Shown here: one piece after another, positions 1-8,610 of the stretch | Position numbering within the stretch: position 1 is the first letter of the stretch | Layout: every line of letters begins with the position of its first letter | Source of the DNA: JAYQKL01 sp038142705 | GTDB lineage: Bacteria > Pseudomonadota > Alphaproteobacteria > RS24 | Direction: 5' to 3' | DNA length: 64,000 nucleotides | NCBI GenBank assembly: GCA_965217015.1 | Contig: OZ244224.1 | Span: forward strand, 682,001-746,000 | Translations under genes and position numbers: made by a program | Notes under the pieces: generated by a model | The model's input: only the letters and a program-made list of their open reading frames with translations | Told to the model about the DNA's origin: nothing | Database searches by the model: none

Positions 1-53
1 TCAAACACATAGGGAGGCAATCTTTGTATGCGTTGAAATTCTTCTTGTGACAT
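1..53 (-). CDS. Aminotransferase N-terminus (AlaC/LL-DAP aminotransferase-like), partial
   Basis: The window opens inside a minus-strand gene. The 17 visible residues (MSQEEFQRIQRLPPYVF) resemble the N-terminus of PLP-dependent class I/II aminotransferases of the AlaC / LL-diaminopimelate aminotransferase group, which begin with an F-x-R-I-x-R-LPPYVF stretch. The rest lies outside the window, so neither the catalytic lysine nor the fold can be checked. In Alphaproteobacteria such a gene often precedes homoserine dehydrogenase. The call rests on one short motif. Confidence 0.5.
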   Translation of the reverse strand, partial: MSQEEFQRIQRLPPYVF

Positions 54-143
54 GGTCATACTCGTTAATATTAGCGCTGATTATGTTCTATACATCAATT
101 ACGGCAAGCTTGGGGCAAATCCAAGTTTTTATAGGCTTTTTTT

Positions 144-575
144 CTAAAATTTTCCAGACAAACCCGGAAATGCATTATTCGGCGCATCCTTTTTAGGGGA
201 CGGCGCGTTTTCTTTATCCAATTCCTGCGATTTTTCAGCAGCTGAGCTGGTCTCAAAAGTTTCTTCTGGCAATTCTACCGACCCACCGCCCATGAGCGTT
301 GATTCCTGATGGTTGCGGTTTTCTAAATCGCCTGATAATTCATCATAAACATGGTCCAAATCGTCACTTTCCTTATCTTTGAAAAAGCCAAATACAGGCA
401 AGGATTTCGTCTCTGACTTCAGCTCATCGCCCAAACGCTCCTCTGCTTCTGAAAATACTTTACCATAAAGCGTTTCAGGCTTTGCCCAGTCTGGCACTTT
501 TGAACAGCCAGCCAGCATTAACAGGCTCGCGCATAAGCTTATTGCATAATGTTTATAGGGCTGGTCTGCGGGCAT
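144..575 (-). CDS. Putative outer-membrane lipoprotein, unknown function
   Basis: A 143-residue protein with a lipoprotein signal: hydrophobic segment at about residues 10-22 ending in the lipobox LAGC (Cys24). The next residues are SKVPDW, so there is no Asp at +2 and an outer-membrane destination is likely. The mature part is acidic, rich in Glu, Asp and Ser, and looks largely disordered; no enzymatic motif is visible. Its ATG overlaps the argC stop codon by one base (TAATG), so it is probably translationally coupled to argC. I do not recognise the family. Confidence 0.6.
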   Translation of the reverse strand: MPADQPYKHYAISLCASLLMLAGCSKVPDWAKPETLYGKVFSEAEERLGDELKSETKSLPVFGFFKDKESDDLDHVYDELSGDLENRNHQESTLMGGGSVELPEETFETSSAAEKSQELDKENAPSPKKDAPNNAFPGLSGKF

Positions 576-1627
576 TATGGATAAAGCGGTTGCTGCAGCA
601 AGCCGTCCGTTTCTTCAAAGCCAAACATAATATTCATATTCTGAACTGCTTGCCCGCTTGAGCCTTTCACCAAATTATCAAGCGTTGAAATTAAAATCAC
701 CCGCCCAGAAAGCCGGTCATCAAAAACCCCTAAATGGCAATAATTTGAGCCACGCACCTGCCGCGTTGTCGGCACCTCGCCCTGCGGCAAGACTTTGACA
801 AAAGGCTCATCAGCATAAGCAGCAGATAAATGCGCCCGAATTTCATCGGCAGAGCAATCCTGCGTTTTGGCATAAACAGTCAGCAATTCCCCCCGATTCA
901 TTGGCACAAGATGCGGGGTGAAATTAACCATAACCGCCTGATTAGCAGCTAAACTCAGCTCTTGCTCAATTTCTGGCGCATGCCGATGGCTGGCGACGCC
1001 ATAAGGGCTCAGGCCTTCTGCGACCTCGCTAAACAAATTGCTCTCTTTCAGGCTGCGCCCTGCACCAGTCACCCCAGATTTAGCGTCAATAATCAGGTCT
1101 TCAGCCTGTATCAAACCCGCTTTGAGCAAGGGGAGCAATAAAGTTAATGCGGCGGTTGGGTAACAGCCCGGGCAAGCCACCAAACGCGCCTGTTTAATAG
1201 CGTCTCTATAATGCTCGGATAAGCCATAAACAGCCTCGCTTAAAAGCGCCTCTGCCTCATGCTCTCGCCCATACCACTGGGCATAAACGCACGCATCTTT
1301 AATCCTAAAATCTGCAGACATATCAATGAGTTTCACATGGTTAGGAATGTTAAGGATTACATCTTGTGCGGTGCCATGCGGCAAGCCACACAATGCGACA
1401 TCAATCCCGTCCCAATCCACAGTTTCAACCTTTTGCATGGCGGGTAAATCAAGATTGGCAAATTGCGGAAACACATCTGAAACCGCCTTATCTGCATGCG
1501 CATTGGCCGTCAAGGCAACAATTTTTGCACGCGGATGTGCGGCCAAAAGCCGTATCGCATCAGCTCCCGTGTAACCAGACGCCCCAATAATGGCGACTGA
1601 AATTTGTTTTATTGCTTCTTGGGACAT
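575..1627 (-). CDS. argC: N-acetyl-gamma-glutamyl-phosphate reductase
   Basis: ArgC catalyses the NADPH-dependent reduction of N-acetyl-glutamyl phosphate to the semialdehyde, the third step of arginine biosynthesis, in the cytoplasm. At 350 residues it matches the type-1 enzyme. The N-terminal Rossmann loop GASGYTGAD (residues 15-23) binds NADP, and the catalytic cysteine lies in VACPGCYPTAA near residue 155. An SD-like AAGGTGA precedes the ATG. The stop overlaps the following lipoprotein start by one base. No other arginine gene is nearby. Confidence 0.95.
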   Translation of the reverse strand: MSQEAIKQISVAIIGASGYTGADAIRLLAAHPRAKIVALTANAHADKAVSDVFPQFANLDLPAMQKVETVDWDGIDVALCGLPHGTAQDVILNIPNHVKLIDMSADFRIKDACVYAQWYGREHEAEALLSEAVYGLSEHYRDAIKQARLVACPGCYPTAALTLLLPLLKAGLIQAEDLIIDAKSGVTGAGRSLKESNLFSEVAEGLSPYGVASHRHAPEIEQELSLAANQAVMVNFTPHLVPMNRGELLTVYAKTQDCSADEIRAHLSAAYADEPFVKVLPQGEVPTTRQVRGSNYCHLGVFDDRLSGRVILISTLDNLVKGSSGQAVQNMNIMFGFEETDGLLQQPLYP

Positions 1628-1646
1628 GGCGTCACCTTAACCTTTA

Positions 1647-2138
1647 CTAACTGCCCGCTTCATCAGGGTCATAATTCATGGCCATAAACTCTGCTTCTGT
1701 GCAGATTTTATCACCAACACGCGCAATGCCCTTATATTTCCAAACAGGACCCTTGCTTTTGATTTTCAAAATTTCAATTTTCAATACATCGCCCGGCATC
1801 ACAGCATTGCGAAACCGGCATTTATCAACCGACATAAAATAAATGACCTTGCGTTCAACCTCATCTTTGCGGTTATGCACGACCAATGCGGCGGCGGTTT
1901 GCGCCATCGCTTCGACAATCAGCACGCCCGGCATGACCGGCCAGTCAGGAAAATGACCTGGCACCCATGGTTCATTGGCAGTCACATTTTTAATACCAAC
2001 CGCGCGCTCCTCGCCGTCCATTTCTTCAATGGCATCAATCAGCAAAAACGGAAACCGATGCGGTATCAATTCCATAATCTCTTGAATATTAACCGATGTG
2101 CCTTTCACTGTGTCCTTCACTGCGTCTTGCTCACTCAT
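1647..2138 (-). CDS. fabZ: 3-hydroxyacyl-ACP dehydratase FabZ-type
   Basis: Hot-dog-fold dehydratase of 163 residues. FabZ removes water from (3R)-3-hydroxyacyl-ACP in fatty-acid elongation. The catalytic histidine is in IPHRFPFLLID (about residues 25-35), and the acidic catalytic residue is the Glu of PGVLIVEAMAQ (about 70-80). The N-terminus is about 10-15 residues longer than the minimal family form. An AGGAAT ribosome-binding site precedes the ATG. The gene is not in the usual lpxD-fabZ-lpxA lipid A cluster, so it may be a second copy or a relocated one; the window cannot decide. Confidence 0.88.
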   Translation of the reverse strand: MSEQDAVKDTVKGTSVNIQEIMELIPHRFPFLLIDAIEEMDGEERAVGIKNVTANEPWVPGHFPDWPVMPGVLIVEAMAQTAAALVVHNRKDEVERKVIYFMSVDKCRFRNAVMPGDVLKIEILKIKSKGPVWKYKGIARVGDKICTEAEFMAMNYDPDEAGS

Positions 2139-2220
2139 TTTATATTCCTATCATCTCATCTGTTTTGCCAGTTTAACCCATCTTAAAGTTTAACCTGACA
2201 TAAGGCTCAAGCCGACTCAA

Positions 2221-2247
2221 AAAAAAGGAGCCTTTCGGCTCCTTTTT
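2221..2247 (-). terminator. Rho-independent terminator of rplM-rpsI
   Basis: On the minus strand a 6-bp stem GGAGCC/GGCTCC closes a GAAA tetraloop (plus positions 2227-2242), followed by six T residues and preceded by five A residues. It lies 20 bp past the rpsI stop. The A/T flanks make it nearly symmetrical, so it could also work from the other strand. Confidence 0.9.
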
Positions 2248-2268
2248 AACCCAAAACTGGTTGGAACC

Positions 2269-2760
2269 CTAGCGTTTAGAGAACTGGAAGCTACGGCGGG
2301 CTTTCGCACGGCCATATTTTTTCCGCTCAACCACACGGCTGTCACGCGTCAAGAAGCCGCCTGACTTCAATACACCGCGCAATTCTGGCTCAAAATAGGT
2401 CAACGCTTTGGATATACCATGACGCACCGCACCCGCTTGACCAGACAGACCACCGCCACTCACAGTCGCCACAACATCATAAGAATCAGGGCGATTAGCA
2501 GCAACCAAAGGCTGGCGCAAAATCATGCGCAAAACCGGGCGCGCAAAAAACCGCTCTTCTTCACGCCCATTCACAGTGATTTTACCATTACCTGGCTTAA
2601 TCCAGACACGGGCAATCGCGTTTTTACGCTTACCAGTGGCATAGGCACGCCCATGCGCGTCAATTTTTGGCTCAGCAGGCGTAGCTGGGGCTTCTACAGG
2701 TGTTTCAGAAGCTTCACCTGCAATGGCTTCATCAAGATTTTCAAGAGTTGTTTCGCTCAT
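2269..2760 (-). CDS. rpsI: 30S ribosomal protein S9
   Basis: S9 binds 16S rRNA in the head of the small subunit, and its C-terminal tail reaches the P-site tRNA. The protein has 163 residues. Its core is recognisable from YATGKRKNAIARVW (about residue 40) to the canonical tail KKYGRAKARRSFQFSKR. The first ~35 residues (Ala, Glu, Pro rich) are an extension common in Alphaproteobacteria. The gene starts 2 bp after the rplM stop, in the standard rplM-rpsI operon, and is followed by a strong hairpin terminator. Confidence 0.97.
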   Translation of the reverse strand: MSETTLENLDEAIAGEASETPVEAPATPAEPKIDAHGRAYATGKRKNAIARVWIKPGNGKITVNGREEERFFARPVLRMILRQPLVAANRPDSYDVVATVSGGGLSGQAGAVRHGISKALTYFEPELRGVLKSGGFLTRDSRVVERKKYGRAKARRSFQFSKR

Positions 2761-2762
2761 TA

Positions 2763-3224
2763 TTAAGCCCTCACATTCTTAGAATTCATCGCCGCAACAT
2801 CAACTGCTTCCGGCTTTTGCGCTTCATGCGGGTGCTCTGTACCAGCATAAATATGCAAGTTTGACAATTGCTGGCGCGATAGTGGGCCGCCTGGCAACAT
2901 TCTTTTAACAGCCAGTTCAAGCACCCGCTCAGGGAAACGCCCTTCAAGTACTTTTTCTGGTGTTGTTGATTTAATGCCGCCCGGATAACCTGTATGGCGA
3001 TAGTAAATTTTATCGCTGGCTTTTTTGCCCGTGAATTTCACTTTATCGGCATTAATAACAATGACATTGTCCCCCATATCCATATGCGGGGTAAAGCTTG
3101 GCAAATGCTTGCCACGCAAACGCATGGCGATGATTGATGCCAACCGGCCAACAACGAGATTTTCGGCGTCTATGACAACCCATTTTTTCTCGATATCAGA
3201 GGGTTTTGCAGAAAAGGTTTTCAT
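2763..3224 (-). CDS. rplM: 50S ribosomal protein L13
   Basis: L13 is an early-assembly 23S rRNA-binding protein. Motifs visible are the WVVIDAENLVVGRLAS segment and the C-terminal HPHEAQKPE block. I choose the ATG giving MKTFSAKPSD (153 residues) over an upstream in-frame ATG at 3236: family members begin at this point, and a GGA element lies about 8 bases before it. A well-placed promoter lies upstream at 3257-3285. Confidence 0.96.
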   Translation of the reverse strand: MKTFSAKPSDIEKKWVVIDAENLVVGRLASIIAMRLRGKHLPSFTPHMDMGDNVIVINADKVKFTGKKASDKIYYRHTGYPGGIKSTTPEKVLEGRFPERVLELAVKRMLPGGPLSRQQLSNLHIYAGTEHPHEAQKPEAVDVAAMNSKNVRA

Positions 3225-3256
3225 CACAAATTCCATCTAGTGTTAAAATTGCGCCT

Positions 3257-3285
3257 GTTGTATCGGGAGAAAGAGTTAATGTCAA
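3257..3285 (-). promoter_or_regulatory. Sigma-70-type promoter of rplM-rpsI
   Basis: On the minus strand a perfect -35 TTGACA (3280-3285) is separated by 17 bases from a -10 TACAAC (3257-3262), about 33 bases ahead of the rplM start. Spacing and position fit a vegetative promoter for the ribosomal protein pair. Confidence 0.7.
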
Positions 3286-3347
3286 CACCCTTTGTCACTT
3301 AAAATATATTATAAAACAATAGGTTATAAAATAGGTATTATATTACC

Positions 3348-3364
3348 TGAAGCTAAAGGCTTCA
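3348..3364 (-). terminator. Weak hairpin downstream of ctaA
   Basis: A 6-bp inverted repeat TGAAGC/GCTTCA with a 5-base loop lies just after the ctaA stop on the minus strand. The sequence after it is AT-rich but has no T tract, so termination is only a possibility. Confidence 0.3.
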
Positions 3365-3372
3365 AATAGCTT

Positions 3373-4440
3373 TTATTTTGCGTGCCGCAGATTATGTAAA
3401 TGCGTCAACCCCAGACACAGCACCAAAACTGCGCCCAATTGATGCGCCGCGCCCCAAAAAATTGGCACGGCCAACATAAGCGCTGTTATCCCCATCGCAG
3501 CTTGCAAACTCACCCCAAGCGCAAGGTATAGCGCCGTGTGGGTGTTTTTTGACCTTGCCTGGCGCAAACGGAACCAATGAATAAACACCAGCGCCAACAA
3601 CAAATATGCACCCATACGATGATCAAATTGTACCGTGATATAATTTTCAAAAAAGTTAAGGGCGACAGGTTGCAGGTCAAATAAGCCGTCGGGAATAAAC
3701 TGCCCGTCCATTAACGGCCAATCTGTATAAGTTTTACCCGCATCTAAGCCCGCCACGAGTGCGCCCATCAGCGATTGCACAAGAACCAGAATTAAAATAA
3801 TCCCAGCAAAAGCAACACCGCGTCCTGAAACAGGCACCTGCGCGCGCCCACGCCATAAGCTCAACGCCAGCCAGAAACTGTAACAAAAAATGATAAGCGC
3901 TAAACCAAGATGAGAGGCAAGACGATATTGACTGACATCAACTAATTGCTCATCGGCCCCCGTCAGGGCGCCCAATCCACTGCGCACCATATACCAGCCC
4001 ATGAAAGCTTGCAGCCCCCCGAGAAAAAACAAAACCAATAGCGGCTTCATATATCCATTAGGGATTTGTTGACGCAGCGCAAACCACACAAATGGCAGTA
4101 AAAAGACAAGACCAATCACCCGTCCTAATTGACGATGCCCCCACTCCCACCAGAAAATCACCTTGAATTCTGCCATTGAGAATCCCTGATTAACCAACAC
4201 ATATTCAGGAATGGCTTTATATTTCTCAAAGGCAATTTGCCAGTCCTGCGCATTCAGTGGTGGTATTGCGCCCATGATGGGCTTCCATTCGGTAATCGAC
4301 AGCCCCGAATCTGTCAGCCGTGTTAACCCGCCAACCAACACCATCAGCGCAATAAAGCCGCAAAGTATAAATAGCCACAATCCCACCGCACGGTCAGATT
4401 GTGTTACGCCAATATTCATATTATTTTGCCCCGTCATCAT
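3373..4440 (-). CDS. ctaA: Heme A synthase (COX15/CtaA type 2)
   Basis: Heme A synthase oxidises the C8 methyl of heme O to give heme A for aa3-type cytochrome oxidases. This 355-residue polytopic membrane protein carries the first-helix signature VGGLTRLTDSGLSITEWKP (about residues 36-54). It also has histidines in the WEWGHRQLGR and QFDHRMGAY segments, which in this family ligate heme. It lacks the cysteine pair of type-1 Bacillus enzymes. Location next to rplM is recurrent in Alphaproteobacteria. Two adjacent ATGs make the exact start uncertain by one codon. Confidence 0.93.
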   Translation of the reverse strand: MMTGQNNMNIGVTQSDRAVGLWLFILCGFIALMVLVGGLTRLTDSGLSITEWKPIMGAIPPLNAQDWQIAFEKYKAIPEYVLVNQGFSMAEFKVIFWWEWGHRQLGRVIGLVFLLPFVWFALRQQIPNGYMKPLLVLFFLGGLQAFMGWYMVRSGLGALTGADEQLVDVSQYRLASHLGLALIIFCYSFWLALSLWRGRAQVPVSGRGVAFAGIILILVLVQSLMGALVAGLDAGKTYTDWPLMDGQFIPDGLFDLQPVALNFFENYITVQFDHRMGAYLLLALVFIHWFRLRQARSKNTHTALYLALGVSLQAAMGITALMLAVPIFWGAAHQLGAVLVLCLGLTHLHNLRHAK

Positions 4441-4632
4441 GCGCTATATTTGGCACTCGAAGCCTTCATGTTCAAGGTTGCAAAAAGCCGCAGGCAGCCG
4501 AAAACCGCCTGATGCGCTGAATTGGCGCAGTTTGGTCAAAGCTATTTGCTGGGTTTGGTACAATAAATTGCCTAGATTGGAGGGCAGATTATTTATATAA
4601 GCAAAGCAAATCAAAGTGCTGCGGAGAGAATC

Positions 4633-4863
4633 ATGAATCGCCCCCCTCTTTTACCCATGCGTGTTCGAAAATTTATCGGCATGATTTTGATTGTTATTTT
4701 GGTGTTTTTCTATGCGCTCTTAATTGCCGCATTTGGTGCCAGCACGTGGATGCCATCAAATAAATTTATTGAGTTTTTATTTTATATGATTGCCGGTATG
4801 GGCTGGGCGATACCTGCTGCCGCCATTATTTGGTGGATGCAGCGCCCTGATGCGGATAGCTAG
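4633..4863 (+). CDS. DUF2842 family small membrane protein
   Basis: A 76-residue protein with two membrane segments (about residues 14-36 and 47-68) separated by an ASTWMPSNKF loop, matching the alphaproteobacterial DUF2842 family. Function is unknown. GGAGAG lies 5 bases before the ATG. It is divergent from ctaA across a 192-bp gap in which I see no further gene. The position beside heme A synthase hints at a link to respiratory membranes, but that is inference. Confidence 0.8.
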   Translation: MNRPPLLPMRVRKFIGMILIVILVFFYALLIAAFGASTWMPSNKFIEFLFYMIAGMGWAIPAAAIIWWMQRPDADS

Positions 4864-4902
4864 AAAGCCTTACCAGTTTAGCTTTTCAACTCAACTTTTC
4901 AA

Positions 4903-4983
4903 TCAGTCAAAGCGGCCAAATTGAACTAGGTTCAAAACCAACATAACGCCAATAAAAATAACGATTGGTAAAATCGATGTCAT
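4903..4983 (-). CDS. 26-residue single-span membrane peptide
   Basis: A short reading frame encodes MTSILPIVIFIGVMLVLNLV followed by QFGRFD: one hydrophobic helix with a short charged C-terminus. Support comes from a strong ribosome-binding site (CGAGGAG, 6-7 bases before the ATG), clean membrane-protein composition and a place just downstream of tRNA-Pro on the same strand. It may be transcribed as a trailer of the tRNA. No function can be assigned. Its size recalls accessory subunits of membrane complexes. Conservation in relatives would decide whether it is real. Confidence 0.5.
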   Translation of the reverse strand: MTSILPIVIFIGVMLVLNLVQFGRFD

Positions 4984-5015
4984 TGCAAGCTCCTCGTGAC
5001 ACAGCTCATTTCAAA

Positions 5016-5092
5016 TGGTCGGAGCGGCGGGATTTGAACCCACGACCCCTTGTCCCCCAGACAAGTGCGCTACCGGGCTGCGCTACGCTCCG
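5016..5092 (-). tRNA. tRNA-Pro(GGG)
   Basis: The minus strand folds into a full cloverleaf of 77 nt with CCA encoded. The acceptor stem is CGGAGCG/CGCTCCG, the anticodon arm is CTTGT-CTGGGGG-ACAAG (anticodon GGG), and the T loop is TTCGAAT. It reads proline codon CCC/CCU. Confidence 0.97.
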
Positions 5093-5158
5093 ACTTATAT
5101 GAGTATCTAGGCGTTTTGCGCCTATGGTGCAAGCTTAATCAAACAGAAATATGGTTAT

Positions 5159-5548
5159 TTAGGCGCGCGTGCTCGCTAATAGCTCTTTCAGCTTGAGCAG
5201 TTTTTCTTGAACTTTGCGCAGGCTTTGCGTCTGCCCTGTACCAGCTGCTTCAGGGGCTGCTGTATCGGCGGTTGTGAGCGCTACTTCCCCTTGACGCAGC
5301 GCGGCCACGCCTTTTTCACGCAGCACCTTTTGCACCCCTTTAATGGTCATGCCCTCATCATGCAATAAATGCTTGATATTTGTAATCAGCACCACATCTT
5401 CAGGGCGGTAGAGCCGACGGCCACGCGCCCGTTTAATGGGTTGAATCTGTTTGAATTTCGTTTCCCAGAACCGCAAAACATGTGGTTCTAAATCCATGAG
5501 TTGCGATACTTCGCTAATGGTCTTGAAAGCTTGGTCAGATTTGCTCAC
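5159..5548 (-). CDS. MerR family transcriptional regulator
   Basis: A 129-residue protein with an N-terminal MerR winged-helix domain: KTISEVSQLMDLEPHVLRFWE, then GRRLYRPEDV and a helix ending in KVLREKG at about residue 80. The C-terminal ~50 residues are Ala-rich and end in a short leucine-rich helix; no metal-binding cysteines are seen. It follows ihfA by 8 bp, the standard alphaproteobacterial arrangement. The signal it senses is unknown. Confidence 0.87.
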   Translation of the reverse strand: MSKSDQAFKTISEVSQLMDLEPHVLRFWETKFKQIQPIKRARGRRLYRPEDVVLITNIKHLLHDEGMTIKGVQKVLREKGVAALRQGEVALTTADTAAPEAAGTGQTQSLRKVQEKLLKLKELLASTRA

Positions 5549-5556
5549 AACGCCCT

Positions 5557-5850
5557 TTATTTTTTGTTAATGCGGTCTTTAAGAACATGGCTTGCCCGAA
5601 AACTTAAAACGCGTCTTGGTGAGATTGGCACTTCCTCACCCGTTTTCGGATTGCGTCCTATACGGCTATTTTTATGGCGAACTGAAAATGTTCCAAAGGA
5701 AGATAATTTAACATCTTCTCCCTTAACAAGCGATTGAGAGATTTCGTCTAAAACACTCTCTACGATGTCAGATGACTCCATACGACTTAAACCAATTTCG
5801 TTATAAATCGCTTCACTCAAATTTGCGCGTGTCAAAGTCTTATTTGTCAT
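5557..5850 (-). CDS. ihfA: Integration host factor subunit alpha
   Basis: IHF-alpha pairs with IHF-beta to bend DNA at specific sites in recombination, replication and transcription. The HU/IHF fold is evident, with the arm sequence RIGRNPKTGEEVPISPRRVLSFRAS split around the proline that intercalates. I choose the ATG giving MTNKTLTRAN (97 residues), which has GGAGG four bases upstream; an in-frame extension to 5901 has no support. IHF is also a common cofactor of tyrosine-recombinase integration, relevant to the island at 43.9-62.3 kb. Confidence 0.93.
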   Translation of the reverse strand: MTNKTLTRANLSEAIYNEIGLSRMESSDIVESVLDEISQSLVKGEDVKLSSFGTFSVRHKNSRIGRNPKTGEEVPISPRRVLSFRASHVLKDRINKK

Positions 5851-5932
5851 GTCGCCTCCAGAATATGCATTAGTTAAGCATAGGAAACAGGCGTAAGACA
5901 ATGATATTTTTATTTATTCTTTAAGTTTTTAT

Positions 5933-6904
5933 TTACACTCTGACGAGGTTACCGCCCCAGCTAAAGCCTGCGCCCATCGCCTCTAACATCACTAAATCAC
6001 CCTTTTTTATGGTGCCATCTAAATAATGCTGTGCAAAAGCCAACGGCACAGAGGCCGCAGATGTGTTGGCATGCTTGTTAACCGTCACAATCACCTTATC
6101 CTCATCAAGACCGATTTTTTGCCCGACTGACTTGATAATCCGGCTATTTGCCTGATGCGGCACAAACCAGTCTATCGCACTCATATCTAATTGCGTGCGC
6201 GCCAAAAGGGTTAAAATCGCATCTGAAATATTGTTCACCGCATGGCGGAAAACTTCCTTACCATTCATATCAATAAATCCGGATTGCTGGTTATAAGACG
6301 GCCCGCCAGAAACGAGCAGGCTCTGTGTATGCGCGCCATCAGAGCGCAAATAATTAGCCAAAACGCCTGTATCTGTTATCGCCCCTTCGCTTTCTTCTCT
6401 TTGCAAAATAACCGCGCCGGCACCATCACCGAACAAAACGCAAGTGTTGCGGTCTTCCCAGTTCAAAATCCGCGACATGGTTTCTGCGCCAATCAATAAT
6501 GTGGTCTCTGACTGGCCTGAGGTTATCATGCTGTCGGCAATCCCCATGCCAAAGATAAAACCTGAGCAAACAGCCTGCATATCAAACGCGCTGCCCTTCG
6601 CACCCAGCTTTTCCTGAACATAACAAGCCGTTGCCGGAAACACCCGGTCTGGCGTGGTGGTAGCCACAATAATTTGGTCTATTTGGTCAATCGACATGCC
6701 AGCATTATCGAGCGCCATTTGCGCGGCTTTTGTCGCCAGGTCTGATGTGAGCTCACCCTCAGCGGCAACATGGCGCTGCTCAATTCCTGTGCGTGATAAT
6801 ATCCACTCATCAGAAGTATCTACAATTTTGGCGAGTTCAGTATTTGTTAGGATTTTTTCGGGAAGGTAATAGCCTGCACCTTTGATAACAGAACGGGGCG
6901 TCAT
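5933..6904 (-). CDS. fabH: 3-oxoacyl-ACP synthase III (KAS III)
   Basis: FabH condenses acetyl-CoA with malonyl-ACP to start fatty-acid synthesis. The protein has 323 residues. The catalytic triad is visible as Cys in MQAVCSGF (about 113), His in WFVPHQANSRI (about 250) and Asn in VNKHANTSAAS (about 280). It starts 6 bp downstream of plsX, the conserved plsX-fabH pair. Confidence 0.96.
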   Translation of the reverse strand: MTPRSVIKGAGYYLPEKILTNTELAKIVDTSDEWILSRTGIEQRHVAAEGELTSDLATKAAQMALDNAGMSIDQIDQIIVATTTPDRVFPATACYVQEKLGAKGSAFDMQAVCSGFIFGMGIADSMITSGQSETTLLIGAETMSRILNWEDRNTCVLFGDGAGAVILQREESEGAITDTGVLANYLRSDGAHTQSLLVSGGPSYNQQSGFIDMNGKEVFRHAVNNISDAILTLLARTQLDMSAIDWFVPHQANSRIIKSVGQKIGLDEDKVIVTVNKHANTSAASVPLAFAQHYLDGTIKKGDLVMLEAMGAGFSWGGNLVRV

Positions 6905-6910
6905 GTGTTT

Positions 6911-7972
6911 TTATATAACCTCTGCTTTTTCACTTGGTTTTGGGTCAAGCGGTGTCGTGGCATCATCAAAATAAGTCAATTCTTGCGCAATCCGGTCAGA
7001 CATATACCCGCTCGCGACTTCCATCGCCAGCTCAACCGCAGAAGCAATGCCCGTCGCGTTTGCGCCGCCATGACTTTTCACCACCACACCATTTAACCCC
7101 AAAAACATGCCCCCATTCATGTTGTTCGGATCCATACGCATTTTCAAAGCACGAAACGCACTTTGCGCAAAAAAGAAACCTATTTTCGACCAGATTGAGC
7201 TGCTCATCACCTGCTTGAGATAGGTTGACATTTGCAGTGCCGTCCCCTCAGCTGTTTTGAGCGCGACATTGCCCGTAAACCCATCCGTTACAATCACATC
7301 AGCGCTGCCCTGACCAATGCCATTGCCTTCCACAAAGCCCTTAAAGTTTAAAGGCGAGTCAGACAGTAAATCTGCCGCAAGCTTCACTTCGTCAGTGCCT
7401 TTTACATCTTCTTCCCCGATGTTGAGGAGGGCTATGCGCGGATTATCAATGCCAAAAATAATGCGCGCAAACGCATCACCCATAACCGCAAATTGTAAAT
7501 ATTGTTGCGCTGTGCCGCCAACAGTCGCGCCGACATCTAACACAACTGTTTCGCCTTTAATGGTCGGCCATAAACAAGCTATAGCAGGTCGTTGGATACC
7601 TGGCAGGGTTTTGAGAATAACTTTACTCATCGCCATCAGCGCACCCGTATTGCCCGCCGAGACAATCGCATCAGCCTCACCCTGCTTCACCGCATCAATG
7701 GCTTGCCACATGCTGCTGGTTTTACGCCCCTGTCGCAATGCCTGACTTGGTTTAGCGTCCATCGCAATCGCGGTGTCGCAATGCCGGATTTCACTCACCA
7801 ATGATAATTGCGGTAACCCCGAAACGATTGGCGTGAGAATATCCTCATTGCCATAAATAATGAAACTCGCATCAGGCCGGTGCGAAAGCGCCAGCTCAAC
7901 ACCAGCCAGCACCACTTCCGGGCCTCTATCCCCGCCCATACCATCTATTGCGATTGTTACATGTTTAACCAA
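6911..7972 (-). CDS. plsX: Phosphate acyltransferase PlsX
   Basis: PlsX converts acyl-ACP to acyl-phosphate, the acyl donor for PlsY in phospholipid synthesis; it is a peripheral membrane enzyme. The 353-residue protein shows the N-terminal IAIDGMGGDRGPEVV, the central SAGNTGALMA and VTDGFTGNVALKTAEG motifs. It is in an operon-like run with DUF177 upstream and fabH downstream. Confidence 0.96.
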   Translation of the reverse strand: MVKHVTIAIDGMGGDRGPEVVLAGVELALSHRPDASFIIYGNEDILTPIVSGLPQLSLVSEIRHCDTAIAMDAKPSQALRQGRKTSSMWQAIDAVKQGEADAIVSAGNTGALMAMSKVILKTLPGIQRPAIACLWPTIKGETVVLDVGATVGGTAQQYLQFAVMGDAFARIIFGIDNPRIALLNIGEEDVKGTDEVKLAADLLSDSPLNFKGFVEGNGIGQGSADVIVTDGFTGNVALKTAEGTALQMSTYLKQVMSSSIWSKIGFFFAQSAFRALKMRMDPNNMNGGMFLGLNGVVVKSHGGANATGIASAVELAMEVASGYMSDRIAQELTYFDDATTPLDPKPSEKAEVI

Positions 7973-8082
7973 AATAGCTCTCTCTTAGAATTTGCGCATA
8001 GCATAGAGTTATTTTATGGATTTTGCCAAGTGAAAGAAAAAGAAAAGGAAAAAGCCCTGAAAAGTGCGACTAAACGACAGTT

Positions 8083-8610
8083 TTAGTCATCTTTTAAATT
8101 TTTTAAAATATGAAATGGGTTTTCAGTCGTGTCATTTTCAGGCACTGATTCTTCATAAGAAAACGGCACATCAGATTTACGCGGATGCGGGTCAATACCC
8201 AAAGAAAGCATCTGCACTGCCAGTTCACCAATATCTGCCTTGCCATCAACCAGAACCTCTTCATCTTCTCGGTCAAGGTCAGCTGGCGCATCAGGGGTAG
8301 AAGCGTTATCCGTTTGCATCATATAGTCAGGCAATAATAAAACCGAAAAAGCTTCTTCAACTTCTTGCTCAAAAAGCGCCAACGACACGACGCACTCTTG
8401 AACCAAAACGGCTTTAACTTTGCCCTTGGCACGCAGGGCGGATTTCTTCCATTTTACAATATCCACTTCAAGCTCAAAAGATTTCACGCCATCTATTTTA
8501 TAGCGCGCAGCCAAAGAGGCGCATTCCTCTTGGCTTGCTTGCTCGCGCAGGCTTTGCCCTTTTTGTGGCACATGCTTGATGTCCACCTCGCGGCTAAATT
8601 CTAAGCTCAT
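8083..8610 (-). CDS. DUF177 (YceD) family protein
   Basis: A 175-residue acidic protein of the YceD/DUF177 family, recognisable by VVSLALFEQEVEEAF (CxVTLEPxxxxI-like core), the DLDREDEEVLVDGKADIGELAVQMLSLGIDPHPR segment and a short C-terminal tail. Family members have been linked to large-subunit rRNA maturation in other bacteria; here the only evidence is similarity and the plsX neighbourhood. The family signature normally has a Cys near residue 85, which is visible in QECVVSLA. Start overlaps the upstream chaperone gene by 4 bp (ATGA). Confidence 0.8.
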   Translation of the reverse strand: MSLEFSREVDIKHVPQKGQSLREQASQEECASLAARYKIDGVKSFELEVDIVKWKKSALRAKGKVKAVLVQECVVSLALFEQEVEEAFSVLLLPDYMMQTDNASTPDAPADLDREDEEVLVDGKADIGELAVQMLSLGIDPHPRKSDVPFSYEESVPENDTTENPFHILKNLKDD

